From NCBI RefSeq assembly GCF_009176705.1, contig NZ_AP021847.1, forward strand, positions 672,501 through 736,500: a stretch of DNA of 64,000 nt. The letters run 5' to 3'. Within the stretch, counting starts at the first letter, position 1; each line of letters opens with the position of its first letter. Of the stretch, positions 17,819-26,584 are shown piece by piece. A model generated the notes under the pieces. That model was not told the origin of the DNA, did no database searches, and worked only from the letters and a program-made list of their open reading frames with translations. The position numbers and the translations under genes were made by a program. The stretch is from Pseudoalteromonas sp. A25 (lineage in GTDB: Bacteria; Pseudomonadota; Gammaproteobacteria; Enterobacterales; Alteromonadaceae).

Positions 17819-18050
17819 TTATATGAGCCCACGATTTTTGCCGCTTATCAAAACATGGGCATCTATAAATTTGCTCAAGTGTCCTTTGTATTTATTGTCT
17901 GAGTTAGAGACATTTAAGACCTTTATCGAGCTATCAGAGCGCCACTGCTCTTGGTTGTGAATGTTAACCCAAGTCGGGTTCTTTGGCTTCGCCACCTACC
18001 CGCCCCATATCAACATGTAGATTGAAAAAGCCAAAGGCGCCATCCAGCAT
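17819..18050 (-). pseudogene. Coding-like remnant with a frame break
   Basis: Inside the 924-bp gap between the FG-GAP and TonB receptor genes. The minus strand reads from an ATG at 18050 (MLDGAFGFFNLHVDMGR) to a stop near 17970. A second open frame (KPKNPTWVNIHNQEQWRSD onwards) then runs to a TAA at 17819-17821. The composition is protein-like and the two pieces abut in different frames, as expected for a decayed gene. No family was recognised, and coincidence is possible. Confidence 0.25.
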
Positions 18051-18597
18051 AATTAAAGGTCATTGAGCGCCAGTTTTAACATACTTTTTTCTTAACTTTT
18101 TGGTTATTCGCAATGTTGTATTAATCACTCTTTTGAGCTGTACACATTATTAATCAGTTAACAAAATTAGCTCACCTTGAGGTATTTTGACCCAATTCAT
18201 GGTGATATCACTCAATTTCCAAATCAAGCAAGTAAATTTATTATCCCAAAAAACAAATTAACCACCAAAACCTCGCAAGCAACAATAAAAAACCCACAAC
18301 CATTAACAACTAAAATCCATATTTTTTAACACACTGTTTTTAAAAACAATAAAACACACATAGCAAACTTTATTTCATTTAAAGAAATACTTGCCTTTCT
18401 TAAAACACACCTTGTTATTACCTTTTAATATACAAAATAACAAAACAGTATTTGACACTATTAGTTTTTCTCAATTGATGGCGTAATTATGTTCGGTACA
18501 CTTCGTTTTGAATTAGATGGCTGGCTGTCTTTACGTATCTGCAACCACTCATTCACCCCGCTATTAATAATAAAAAATAAATCATCAAGGGATCCCC
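18051..18597. promoter_or_regulatory. A/T-rich upstream region of the TonB receptor gene
   Basis: 547 bp, very rich in A/T with many A- and T-tracts, consistent with a long promoter or 5' leader region. The only ORF is a 62-codon frame from 18489 that overlaps the receptor start and is judged spurious. AAGGGA precedes the receptor ATG. No specific operator was recognised. Confidence 0.35.
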
Positions 18598-21450
18598 ATG
18601 ACCTACAAGATATCACCTGTTCGAAGTGCGATAACGACGGCACTAATTATGATGTCAGGCGCAAGTATTGCTGTTGACGATGTAAATAAAACGGCAAATA
18701 AAAAAGAAGCTGAAGAGATTGAACGCGTTGCCGTTACCGGCTCACGCCTGTTGAGACCTGAACTAACCTCGTCTTTACCGATCACCACAGTCACCAGTGA
18801 AGATATTGCCCTAAGCGGGCTTACCTCGATCACCGATGTGTTTACGCGATTACCCGCAATGAATGGCCACCAAGTTTCTATTGATGAAAACTTTGGGGCT
18901 GATGCCAGAAATAATGACGGCAGACAAAAAATTCAACTTAGGGGTCTCGGCTACGCGCGTACTTTAAACTTGCTCGATGGTGTGCGCATGGCCGCTGATA
19001 CTGATGGCTCGGTCGATATATCCATTATTCCAACCACCATGCTTAAACGAGTAGATATTAAAAAAGGCTCCGCGTCAGCAATCTATGGCTCTGATGCCAT
19101 CGCTGGGGTGGTTAACTACCAATTACTTAAAGACTTTGAGGGCGTAAAACTCAGCGCCTCAACGGCAATCAGCGAATACAATGATGCGCCAACTCATACA
19201 TTCAGCTTTGTGGGTGGAACCAGCTTTAACAATGGTGGATTTACTTTAGGTGTTGAGGCAAAAAAAGTAGGTACTTATAACCGTGGTTCTCGCAGCTTTT
19301 ACTATCCAGATCGCAGTGCTCATAAAATCCATGGTATTTTTGAAGGCACTAACTTTTTGAGTATTTATGGCCCCGACGGTAATTTTACCTATGCAGATTG
19401 CGACCCCGATACAGCCACGGCCACTTACTACATGATGCACCGAAACAATGGCACCGATGGCAGCGATTTATCTGACTTTGCCCCATACTCTGCAACCTAT
19501 AAAGGGCAAGTGGGGCAGGCATGTTGGGAGTTAGAAGAAATAGCCCAAGAAGAGGCAGAAAAAAAATACAAAGAGGCCCATGGCTATAATTTCCAAGGTG
19601 AAACACTCGATGCCTCAAAAAGAACCGAGTACAGCATTTTACTTAATTCCTATTATAACTTTACTGACACCCTAGAGGGCTCTTTTCAACTGCTTTATGC
19701 CGATAAAGAAAACTACGCACAAGAAGCAGCAGCGTTAGTATCGGGCCTATTTGTAAGCAAAGACAATGAGTTCAACCCATTTGGTCGTGATGTACGAATG
19801 AACCGTCGTTTAACTAACCTTAATAAGCGCAATACCACAACGGTAACCACCCCTTTGCATGTGCGCTTTGGCTTAAATGGCGAGCTATCTGAAAGCTGGA
19901 CTTGGTCAACTGATCTAGTACACAGTAGTTACGAGGCTAAAACAACCTACCCTGCGGCATTAAATAGAACCCTACTGCAAGATAGCTTAAGTGGCCCTGA
20001 GGTATGTTTGCCAGAGAACAATTGCTCCGCGCTTAACCCTTTTTTAGATTTAGAGCAGCTCAATGGCGAATTGCTAGATGCCATTATGATCGAAGGTATT
20101 TGGACAGAGCACAAAGCCATCACTAATACCTTTAACTTAAGCGCTGTAGGGGATGTATTCGAGCTACCCGCTGGCAATATCCAAGTGGCACTGGGTATCG
20201 AGTATCGCACAGAAGAGGCCAGCAACAAATTTGACGACGTGCGCGGAAAATACAAATTAGTGGGTAACTTAGCGCAAGAAGAAAGCAACATACCACCAAA
20301 GCGCAAAATTAAGGAAGCCTACATTGAAACCAGTATTCCGATACTTGAAGACGCTTACCTTGCAAAACATTTAAGCATTGAATTGGCTATGCGCTACTCA
20401 AACTACAGTGACTCAGGCTCATCAAGCACGCCGTCAGCCAATATTTACTGGAAGCCTGTTGATGAACTGATGGTTCGAGCAAACTACTCAGAGGGTTTTA
20501 GAGCCCCTACCCTATTTGATTTATATCGTGGTCGAGAGATATTGACAGATAGATGGTACTCAAACTCTTCAGATCCTTGTAGCAAAACCGGCTGGGAGCA
20601 GCTGGCGCTGTGCAAAAGCTTTGGTGCCAGAGTTGCAGAAGCAGAACCTTATCAATGGTCGTTTGAAATGGGTGGCAACGAAAACTTAAACCCCGAAACC
20701 TCCACATCGCGCAATATTGGCTTTGTGTGGACACCAGAGTACCTCAAAGGCTTAAGTGCAACGTTAGATTTTTGGAAAGTAGATATCGAAAATGCCCCAG
20801 AGCGTTTAACACGGGTTATGCTGCGCGAAAATGCACGCACCAATGGCGAGTTATTTGCTGATTTAATCCAGCGAAACCCTACAACTCATGTGCTTGAACA
20901 CTATAAGAGCATTATTATCAACATCGGAAAAACGCGCTCTCAAGGCTATGATTTTGACTTAAATTACACCTTTCCTGAAACGGCAATAGGCCAGTTTAGA
21001 GCGAGTTACTCACTGGCTGAGATCACACGTGGTGAAAATCAATATTTAGGGGATGACGAGTGGACACCATCCATCGGGCGTTATAATAATTTAGAGACTA
21101 AACAGTCGTTTGGCCTATTTTGGAATAAAGAAAACTGGAGTTCGTCATTTACTGTTGCCTATGGTAGTAAAGCGTTTAACTCCGACGAAGATGATGTTCT
21201 TGATTTAACCGATGTGGCAGAAAAAGACAAATACCGAGAAGCCAGAGAATACGCCAGAAATTGGTCGCCTTCTTATGATTTAAAAACCTTTACCCTAGGT
21301 TATGATGCCAATGAATATGGTCGTTTTAACCTCACCGTGCAAAACCCATTTGGCGAAACTCCGCCATTTTTGGACGTAGCACGAGGATATGACCGTGGGC
21401 CTAATCCAAGAGGTCGTTACTACACTTTGTCTTGGTTTAAAGAGTTTTAA
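18598..21450 (+). CDS. TonB-dependent outer membrane receptor
   Basis: 950 residues. A signal peptide is followed by a TonB box/plug start (EEIERVAVTGSRLLRPEL), a plug domain with IQLRGLGYARTLNLLDGVR and SASAIYGSDAIAGVVNY, and a 22-strand-type barrel (for example ELMVRANYSEGFRAPTLFDL) ending in the aromatic tail YYTLSWFKEF. Family members import siderophores, glycans, vitamin B12 or peptides with energy from TonB-ExbBD. The GSR-L/R plug start is common in marine polysaccharide or peptide receptors, but the ligand cannot be assigned. No regulator or transporter gene is adjacent. Confidence 0.93.
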   Translation: MTYKISPVRSAITTALIMMSGASIAVDDVNKTANKKEAEEIERVAVTGSRLLRPELTSSLPITTVTSEDIALSGLTSITDVFTRLPAMNGHQVSIDENFGADARNNDGRQKIQLRGLGYARTLNLLDGVRMAADTDGSVDISIIPTTMLKRVDIKKGSASAIYGSDAIAGVVNYQLLKDFEGVKLSASTAISEYNDAPTHTFSFVGGTSFNNGGFTLGVEAKKVGTYNRGSRSFYYPDRSAHKIHGIFEGTNFLSIYGPDGNFTYADCDPDTATATYYMMHRNNGTDGSDLSDFAPYSATYKGQVGQACWELEEIAQEEAEKKYKEAHGYNFQGETLDASKRTEYSILLNSYYNFTDTLEGSFQLLYADKENYAQEAAALVSGLFVSKDNEFNPFGRDVRMNRRLTNLNKRNTTTVTTPLHVRFGLNGELSESWTWSTDLVHSSYEAKTTYPAALNRTLLQDSLSGPEVCLPENNCSALNPFLDLEQLNGELLDAIMIEGIWTEHKAITNTFNLSAVGDVFELPAGNIQVALGIEYRTEEASNKFDDVRGKYKLVGNLAQEESNIPPKRKIKEAYIETSIPILEDAYLAKHLSIELAMRYSNYSDSGSSSTPSANIYWKPVDELMVRANYSEGFRAPTLFDLYRGREILTDRWYSNSSDPCSKTGWEQLALCKSFGARVAEAEPYQWSFEMGGNENLNPETSTSRNIGFVWTPEYLKGLSATLDFWKVDIENAPERLTRVMLRENARTNGELFADLIQRNPTTHVLEHYKSIIINIGKTRSQGYDFDLNYTFPETAIGQFRASYSLAEITRGENQYLGDDEWTPSIGRYNNLETKQSFGLFWNKENWSSSFTVAYGSKAFNSDEDDVLDLTDVAEKDKYREAREYARNWSPSYDLKTFTLGYDANEYGRFNLTVQNPFGETPPFLDVARGYDRGPNPRGRYYTLSWFKEF

Positions 21451-21470
21451 TTTGCACCCCTAGTCAATTT

Positions 21471-21501
21471 AAGTTGTGGTCACTCGTATTGGCCACGACT
21501 T
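21471..21501 (+). terminator. Long stem-loop after the TonB receptor gene
   Basis: AAGTTGTGGTCA pairs with TGGCCACGACTT (12 bp including two G-U pairs) around a 7-nt loop, 20 nt after the stop. There is no T-run, so it could act in RNA stability rather than as an intrinsic terminator. Confidence 0.45.
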
Positions 21502-21546
21502 GGTTGCCAGTCAACAGATATTTTTACTTTAAATGCTCTCTTTATT

Positions 21547-21783
21547 TTAACTATTTGCATACACAATAAGTGTAATTATGAACACATAGAAACTTATACC
21601 TAGAACCATGGTAGAAATGACGCTCTTTGATTTTGAATCTTTAAAGTTCGCAAAATCTTTGAGCTCCATATTAGAACGACCAAAAGAGAATACCTTTAAA
21701 AGGAACCAACCTGTAGAGTAAAACCAAAAGCCAAATACAGTATCAATTAAAAGCCAAACAAATATATCCATAATAATGCTCAT
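21547..21783 (-). CDS. Small membrane protein of unknown function
   Basis: 78 residues with two predicted membrane segments: about 5-30 (DIFVWLLIDTVFGFWFYSTG) and about 54-75 (VISTMVLGISFYVFIITLIV). A short charged loop (ELKDFANFKDSKSKS) lies between. The start is strongly supported by AAGGAG before the ATG. No family was recognised. It lies downstream of, and on the same strand as, the lanthipeptide-like gene, but a 465-bp gap with a hairpin separates them, so cotranscription is doubtful. Confidence 0.65.
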   Translation of the reverse strand: MSIIMDIFVWLLIDTVFGFWFYSTGWFLLKVFSFGRSNMELKDFANFKDSKSKSVISTMVLGISFYVFIITLIVYANS

Positions 21784-22158
21784 TCTTTACTCCTTCAAAG
21801 CAACAGTCACTTAATCTGCGCAAATAAAGAAGACAAAATGATTTTGTGTAACAACCAAGTATGCAGTACGAGTTTACATGTTAGTACACAATGTTGGGGG
21901 TTATAAATCAACAAATATTTAGTTTGTTAAGCTTCACGAACCTGAGATAACTTTATTTTTTTGAATGACGTAACTTTCTTTGCGCTCTGGGTTTATACAG
22001 CTTAAAACTGTTTTATCCAGCAAGCTTTTTACAGGTTGAAATACTCATGGGACATCAAACACTCATGAGACATATATGGACGCTAAGCCTTTTGCATGCC
22101 TAACTTTACTGGCGTTTTAGTTGACTTTATATCTTATCTTTTTAGAGTTCAACAAACT

Positions 22159-22191
22159 TAAAGGCACCCAAAAATTTATAGCCAGGGTGCC
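22159..22191 (-). terminator. Hairpin downstream of the lanthipeptide-like gene
   Basis: On the minus strand GGCACCC and GGGTGCC form a 7-bp GC-rich stem with a 15-nt A/T loop, then TTTAAG. It lies about 60 nt after the precursor stop. The rest of the 465-bp gap between 21784 and 22248 shows no supported gene. Confidence 0.55.
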
Positions 22192-22248
22192 AGCATGTAT
22201 TCAGCAACTTTTAGCACGTTGCAATAAACAGCCATGAGATGCAACGTA

Positions 22249-22401
22249 TTAACACTCAGCCGTCCAAGGAACACACTTAACAAACACAGAGTAAAAAATA
22301 GGAGGGCGACCACCACCAACTTGCGGAGTCATTTCATTTGGGAGTCGAACTTGTTCTTTAGAAAGGTTTTTTATTTTTTTCTTGTTTAGAACTGGTTTCA
22401 T
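22249..22401 (-). CDS. Lanthipeptide-like RiPP precursor (GG leader)
   Basis: 50 residues. The basic leader MKPVLNKKKIKNLSKEQ continues to the TPQVGGG stop at residues 25-31. This KKKIKNLS...MTPQVGGG pattern is that of Gram-negative class I lanthipeptide-type precursors with a double-glycine cleavage site. The 19-residue core starts RPPIFYSVFVK and holds Ser38, Cys43, Thr47 and Cys50. These could form two rings, Ser38-Cys43 and Thr47-Cys50. Start is supported by AAGGAAAT just upstream. No LanB, LanC, peptidase or exporter gene is near, so it is an orphan needing enzymes encoded elsewhere. The sequence features are seen; ring formation is inferred. Confidence 0.75.
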   Translation of the reverse strand: MKPVLNKKKIKNLSKEQVRLPNEMTPQVGGGRPPIFYSVFVKCVPWTAEC

Positions 22402-22793
22402 TTTATTTCCTTTTTATATTGACAAATATTGTGTTCAATCATAACCAACAGTAATTAAATAACAAGCCACCTTTTAAAATAAGTTTCAGTGACTTGCTAC
22501 GACTACAGTTGATTAAAGAAAAACAACGAACAAATTCATGCAAAATACTGAACAATAGAAAGGGTGAGTTAAGTGGTAACATTGCAAAAAACACATATTT
22601 ACAATCGAAAAAGTACAAAAAGCTAAAATATGAAGTTTATTACACCAACAACAGCGCCATAATAGATGCAAAAAAAAACACTAAAAAATAAAACCACCGC
22701 TTAGAATAATTAAATCTTACAATAAAAACATTTCTCTTATAAAAAAACTGATATAAAAAACATAAATTAGATAAAAAACACAAGATATTAAAA
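22402..22793. promoter_or_regulatory. A/T-rich divergent promoter region
   Basis: 392 bp of very low GC between the divergent lanthipeptide-like (-) and GH18 (+) genes. TTGAAC and TATAAA-like elements lie 10-40 nt upstream of the peptide Shine-Dalgarno on the minus strand. A 65-codon lysine-rich frame at 22494-22691 (+) lacks a good ribosome-binding site and is probably chance. Confidence 0.3.
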
Positions 22794-23822
22794 ATGAAAA
22801 ATCTACATTTTATCGTCTTTTTATTATTTTCAGCTTTATCACATAGCTTTTCGACTGGAGCACAAAGCTGCAAACCTATCATCGCAGTTTATCCGTCTTG
22901 GATCGATTCAGAGTCGAATCAAGCATCTATTCGATGGGAATTATTTGACTACCTTGCCATCGCTTCAATCTACCCTCTCCCAAATGGACAGCTGCATACA
23001 GTGAGTGTTGACGCCTTTATTCAATCATTAGCTGAAAAAGCACACACCCAAAACAAAAAAGTGATTATTTCTATCGGAGGGAGTAACCAAGGCAGCAAGG
23101 CATTTTTAGATATCACTAAAGATGATCAAAAGTTAAAGTTATTTATTGAAAATATCACCTCCTTTATAAAAAAATACAACTTAGATGGTGTGGATATTGA
23201 TTGGGAATATTGGACATATCAAAATGAACTTGGCAAAGGGGGAAATGACCCAATAGAAAGCGCCAAGTTAGTTAAGTTACTCGAACGCTTAAGATCTGCG
23301 CTTCCCGATAATATATTACTTTCGGCTGATATATTTGCTGGAAATTGGGTCGGAAAACAATATTTACCAGAAATACAAAAGTACGTCGATTATATAAATT
23401 TAATGGCGTATGATTTCACAGGTGCATGGCCAAGCTCACCCATTGCACACCACTCAAATTATCTCACTTTCCAAAAAGCGATAGACTTTGTAATAGCTCA
23501 AGGCTTTGACAAAAATAAGCTAATTGTTGGCCTGCCCTCATACGGTATTCAGTTCATAGATGGAGACAACAAACAAATTAAGCACATTGCTTATGCAGAC
23601 ATTTTGAAGCAGTTAGACACGAATAAAACGCAGCTTATCAGTGGGAAATATAAAAACATTTACTTTGAAACCCCAAACCTCGTGGCTAAAAAAATAAACT
23701 ATATCAACCAAAAAGAGGTGGCAGGCATCATGCTTTTCGAACTGCTATCTGATTCGCCAGAAGCACAATTTAGCTTATTAACAAAGATAAAAGACAACTT
23801 AATCACAAGTAAGTGCCCTTAA
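22794..23822 (+). CDS. Secreted GH18-family glycoside hydrolase (chitinase-like)
   Basis: 342 residues. A signal peptide (MKNLHFIVFLLFSALSHSFS) is followed by one GH18 barrel. The SxGG strand is VIISIGGSN (90-98). The catalytic DxxDxDxE motif is DGVDIDWE at 131-138, with Glu138 as the acid. NLMAYDFTG carries the usual Tyr/Asp pair, and GIMLFEL ends the barrel. There is no chitin-binding or fibronectin module. Reactions in the family include chitin and endo-beta-N-acetylglucosaminidase cleavage; the absence of binding modules leaves the substrate open. The region upstream of the ATG is nearly all A/T with no clear Shine-Dalgarno. Confidence 0.88.
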   Translation: MKNLHFIVFLLFSALSHSFSTGAQSCKPIIAVYPSWIDSESNQASIRWELFDYLAIASIYPLPNGQLHTVSVDAFIQSLAEKAHTQNKKVIISIGGSNQGSKAFLDITKDDQKLKLFIENITSFIKKYNLDGVDIDWEYWTYQNELGKGGNDPIESAKLVKLLERLRSALPDNILLSADIFAGNWVGKQYLPEIQKYVDYINLMAYDFTGAWPSSPIAHHSNYLTFQKAIDFVIAQGFDKNKLIVGLPSYGIQFIDGDNKQIKHIAYADILKQLDTNKTQLISGKYKNIYFETPNLVAKKINYINQKEVAGIMLFELLSDSPEAQFSLLTKIKDNLITSKCP

Positions 23823-24032
23823 GTGAACACAGGTTTGATTGTTAGGGCTTAATCAAATCTGACAGTAGCAAAAGCCAAACTCCGCCGTTCAACAGCAACT
23901 TAATATCTTAAATCTCGTTGCAATAACGGACGTTCACCTAACTCGTTTTTGGACAAAAATGAGCTAGGTTTATTGCCATCTCTTACTGCAAGTTACCTGT
24001 GATGTCGCAATCATAGAGTCTTTGCATCTGGT

Positions 24033-25106
24033 TCAGGTATTTTTGTTGTGGAAATGGTGTAGAAGTTTCTTATTATTAGCTTCATCCCCTATTTCTAACC
24101 TAATAAATAATGGAAATTCTGAATTAAAAAAGCTCAGTGCTTCATCAAAAAACTCTCTGTAAATAACAGTGGCTTTATTATTCTCCAATAAAGCTAATAG
24201 CCTACTTGCATTAGAATATTCATTCCCATTACCGTCTAACATAGAAAAATTAGCTCTTAGAAGCATATCACTTAACAATTGAGCCTGTACGGGGAGCACT
24301 CTTCTAACAGTAACCCCCTCATTGTTTTGCTCATCTGCTATATGCTCTTGAAAAAAGCAGTCCAGAAATAAATTTAACATCGGATATTCGCTTGGCAACG
24401 TTAGTTGCTTTTCATCAATTGTTATCGAGACGGACTTTAAGTAACCATATTCTTTTGAGTACGCAGTCGATGTTTTTGGTATTTTTGAAAATTCTGTATC
24501 GATAATTATATTAGTGGTCGGCATTAAAAAATAGTCGTTTAGAAGAATATGCCCAATGCCCCCATTGATAATCTGTTGAGGGTTTGAGATCCGCTTGGAT
24601 TTTGTTAATTGCTCTTCAGTTTGCAAAATCCACCATTGTTGTTGCTCACTAATCTTAAACCTAGAAGCTATAATCAATGGTAAATCGTATAAGTCGGTAT
24701 ATTTTGCATATTTATCTAAAAAGTTTTTTCCTAGTTTAATTTTATCATTTTGAGTTGTTTTAACCTCAACAAGAGCAGACGTTTTGGTTGAATTACAATT
24801 TGTATCATAAACGCTATGGCTAAGGTCAAATACTGCTAAGTAGTCTGGCACTTTTAAATCATTATTTATCACAAACCCCTGTTCTAACCCATTTATTGCA
24901 AGGCAGGCTTTCATCAATTTACAAAGAAGCAGAAACTCGTCCTCCAAGAGAAGACCGTCAACCCTTCGGATAACTTCTTCAATATTCTGCTCGACTAAAT
25001 GTGTTTTTACATACAATTTAAACTCGGCCTCACTCGAACAACCAAGCCTTATTGATTTGAGGATCTTTAACTGCTCAATTTGAGATAAATCTTTCAAACC
25101 GTTCAT
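24033..25106 (-). CDS. Candidate PD-(D/E)XK nuclease-fold protein
   Basis: 357 residues, no named family recognised. A restriction-fold signature can be read: PD at 87-88 (KVPDYLAVFD), Asp94, then a strand with Glu114-Val-Lys116 (SALVEVKTTQ), preceded by a helix with acidic residues (DGLLLEDEF). The spacing P-D...D...E-x-K is that of PD-(D/E)XK enzymes. Residues 150-165 (LPLIIASRFKISEQQQWWIL) resemble a following core strand and helix. The C-terminal 200 residues are unassigned. It stands alone with no methylase or defence partner nearby. AAGGAG precedes the ATG by 10 nt. Assignment rests on motif reading only. Confidence 0.5.
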   Translation of the reverse strand: MNGLKDLSQIEQLKILKSIRLGCSSEAEFKLYVKTHLVEQNIEEVIRRVDGLLLEDEFLLLCKLMKACLAINGLEQGFVINNDLKVPDYLAVFDLSHSVYDTNCNSTKTSALVEVKTTQNDKIKLGKNFLDKYAKYTDLYDLPLIIASRFKISEQQQWWILQTEEQLTKSKRISNPQQIINGGIGHILLNDYFLMPTTNIIIDTEFSKIPKTSTAYSKEYGYLKSVSITIDEKQLTLPSEYPMLNLFLDCFFQEHIADEQNNEGVTVRRVLPVQAQLLSDMLLRANFSMLDGNGNEYSNASRLLALLENNKATVIYREFFDEALSFFNSEFPLFIRLEIGDEANNKKLLHHFHNKNT

Positions 25107-25227
25107 GAAATTATGCTCCTTGCTGAATCATGAGTGAGCTACCGCTTTATTTTAGTTAATACAAACAACACATTTGTTTTGAATGCAAAACTTACAGTGA
25201 ACTCTTAATTAGTAAAATTTGAATTGT

Positions 25228-25253
25228 AACTCACTTAGGGGCAGAAGTGAGTT
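25228..25253. other. Hairpin in the 25107-25433 gap
   Basis: AACTCACTT and AAGTGAGTT are perfect 9-bp inverted arms with an 8-nt loop. The rest of this 327-bp gap shows no supported gene; it carries the promoter of the nuclease-like gene (-) and the 3' flank of the next gene (-). The arms could be a terminator stem or an operator. Confidence 0.35.
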
Positions 25254-25433
25254 TGATGAACAACCGCTTTGGTAAATGAAGCAACATAGCCATATAATGA
25301 CGACCGTCTCTAGAATGCTCAAAGCCGCCTGTCAGGCGAAGTCTAAACCTGTTCGTTTAAGGATTTAAGCTGCTACAGATAAGGCTACTACACCTTAAGT
25401 TCGTTATATAACTTTTATCCTATGCCGCGTAGT

Positions 25434-25883
25434 CTAATCGACTTGAGACTCTCGTACTTTTTTGGCTATTTGTTCAATTTCCTCGCGCGATAAGTCAGTC
25501 ATTAGCTGCAAAGCATCTAAATTAGCCTGATCCGATTCTTTCTTCGTCAGTTCAGCTTGCTTCTTCGCCTCTGCAGCAAACACCGCTTCGCGAATTTTTT
25601 CTTGGATCACAGCTTCGCGCGCCAACTCATCCGAGACATCATTTTCATTCTCAGAAAGCCATATATCCTCACTACGGCGCGCTGAGCGGTATAGCTTAAC
25701 ACTGGTATACAACATGATACCGCCGGGTATACCAGCTAAAATCAGTACAAAAATTGAAAAGCCAACACTGTCTTTACTACCAACCAGCGAAGATGTCATG
25801 TCAAGTAGGAATATACCGCCTATCAACGCCATAACCGCCATTAACTTTTTAAAGTTGCCCAAAAGTCTTCCTGAGATCCTCAT
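25434..25883 (-). CDS. Small membrane protein with acidic coiled-coil tail
   Basis: 149 residues. Two membrane segments, about 12-33 (LMAVMALIGGIFLLDMT) and 41-62 (FSIFVLILAGIPGGIMLYTS), are followed by an arginine-rich turn (RSARRSED). A long charged helical tail rich in Ala, Glu, Gln and Lys (about 85-149, for example EKIREAVFAAEAKKQAEL) follows. The family is not recognised. The tail is likely cytoplasmic and could form a coiled coil. It lies 72 bp downstream of the deaminase gene on the same strand, so cotranscription is possible. The Shine-Dalgarno AAGGG is unusually close to the ATG. Confidence 0.7.
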   Translation of the reverse strand: MRISGRLLGNFKKLMAVMALIGGIFLLDMTSSLVGSKDSVGFSIFVLILAGIPGGIMLYTSVKLYRSARRSEDIWLSENENDVSDELAREAVIQEKIREAVFAAEAKKQAELTKKESDQANLDALQLMTDLSREEIEQIAKKVRESQVD

Positions 25884-25955
25884 CCCTTATATACCCTTTT
25901 AAAAACTTATCTCAACAGCTTAACCATAATAAAAACGCTAGCTTTAAATTTAAAA

Positions 25956-26537
25956 TCATAACACTCTGGGGTTGTTGAGCGCGCTTACCCCTTGCCAGTC
26001 TTCTAAATCTTGCTCTGGTTTTTCTTCTTTAAATTTGGCGTATAAAGCAACGCCCACAGGATCTTCAAGTATCTGCACATCAATGCCTTTGTCTTGCAAT
26101 AGCTGCTCATTACCCGAAGCATTTGTAACATCTCCCACCACCACTTTGTTAAAACCACGCATATAGAGCAAAGTCGCACACACATCACACGGGCTCAAAC
26201 TCGTGTATAAAGTAGTTTTACTAAAATCGATACGCCCTGCGTCTCTAATGGCTGAGGTTTCACCATGATTATAGGGGTGGTCTTCTTGTACTAAGGTATT
26301 GTGACCTTTACCCACAATTCTCTTCGTTAAATTGTCTACTATCACCGCGCCAATCGGACAGCCTCCTTCGTGATAGCTTTTTTGTGCAAGCAGTACCGCT
26401 ATTCGCATAAAATCAGCATCACCTAACCCACTACTAAACTCTCCATTCATTAACACCCCCAGACTGCGTGTGGGCATATGTGCAATAACTTCAAGCGCTG
26501 CATCATCGATTTGTGTTTGTTTGGTGAGTATTGCCAT
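25956..26537 (-). CDS. Cytosine deaminase-like nucleoside/nucleobase deaminase
   Basis: 193 residues. The zinc site is His91 with general-base Glu93 (YNHGETSAI) and Cys117/Cys120 (SPCDVC). The block HGETSAIRDAGRIDFSKTTL then YTSLSPCDVC closely follows the fungal cytosine deaminase pattern, in which HGE replaces the HAE of other deaminases. Reaction expected: hydrolytic deamination of cytosine or a related base in the cytosol. Substrate is inferred from family resemblance. AAGGAG lies before the ATG. A cupin gene sits 47 bp upstream on the same strand, so the two may be an operon. Confidence 0.85.
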   Translation of the reverse strand: MAILTKQTQIDDAALEVIAHMPTRSLGVLMNGEFSSGLGDADFMRIAVLLAQKSYHEGGCPIGAVIVDNLTKRIVGKGHNTLVQEDHPYNHGETSAIRDAGRIDFSKTTLYTSLSPCDVCATLLYMRGFNKVVVGDVTNASGNEQLLQDKGIDVQILEDPVGVALYAKFKEEKPEQDLEDWQGVSALNNPRVL

Positions 26538-26584
26538 CTTTAACTCCTTGTTACGTAATATTGAGTATTAAAAGCATAGCGCTC

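Noticed and set aside
18489..18677. 62-codon ORF overlapping the start of the TonB receptor gene
   Set aside because: Overlaps the receptor signal peptide in another frame and has no ribosome site.
22494..22691. 65-codon lysine-rich ORF before the GH18 gene
   Set aside because: Lies in extremely A/T-rich DNA, no Shine-Dalgarno, no recognisable family; its Lys and Asn bias follows base composition.
24033..25106. Idea that this gene is part of a restriction-modification system
   Set aside because: No methyltransferase, specificity or helicase gene is found on either side within 5 kb.
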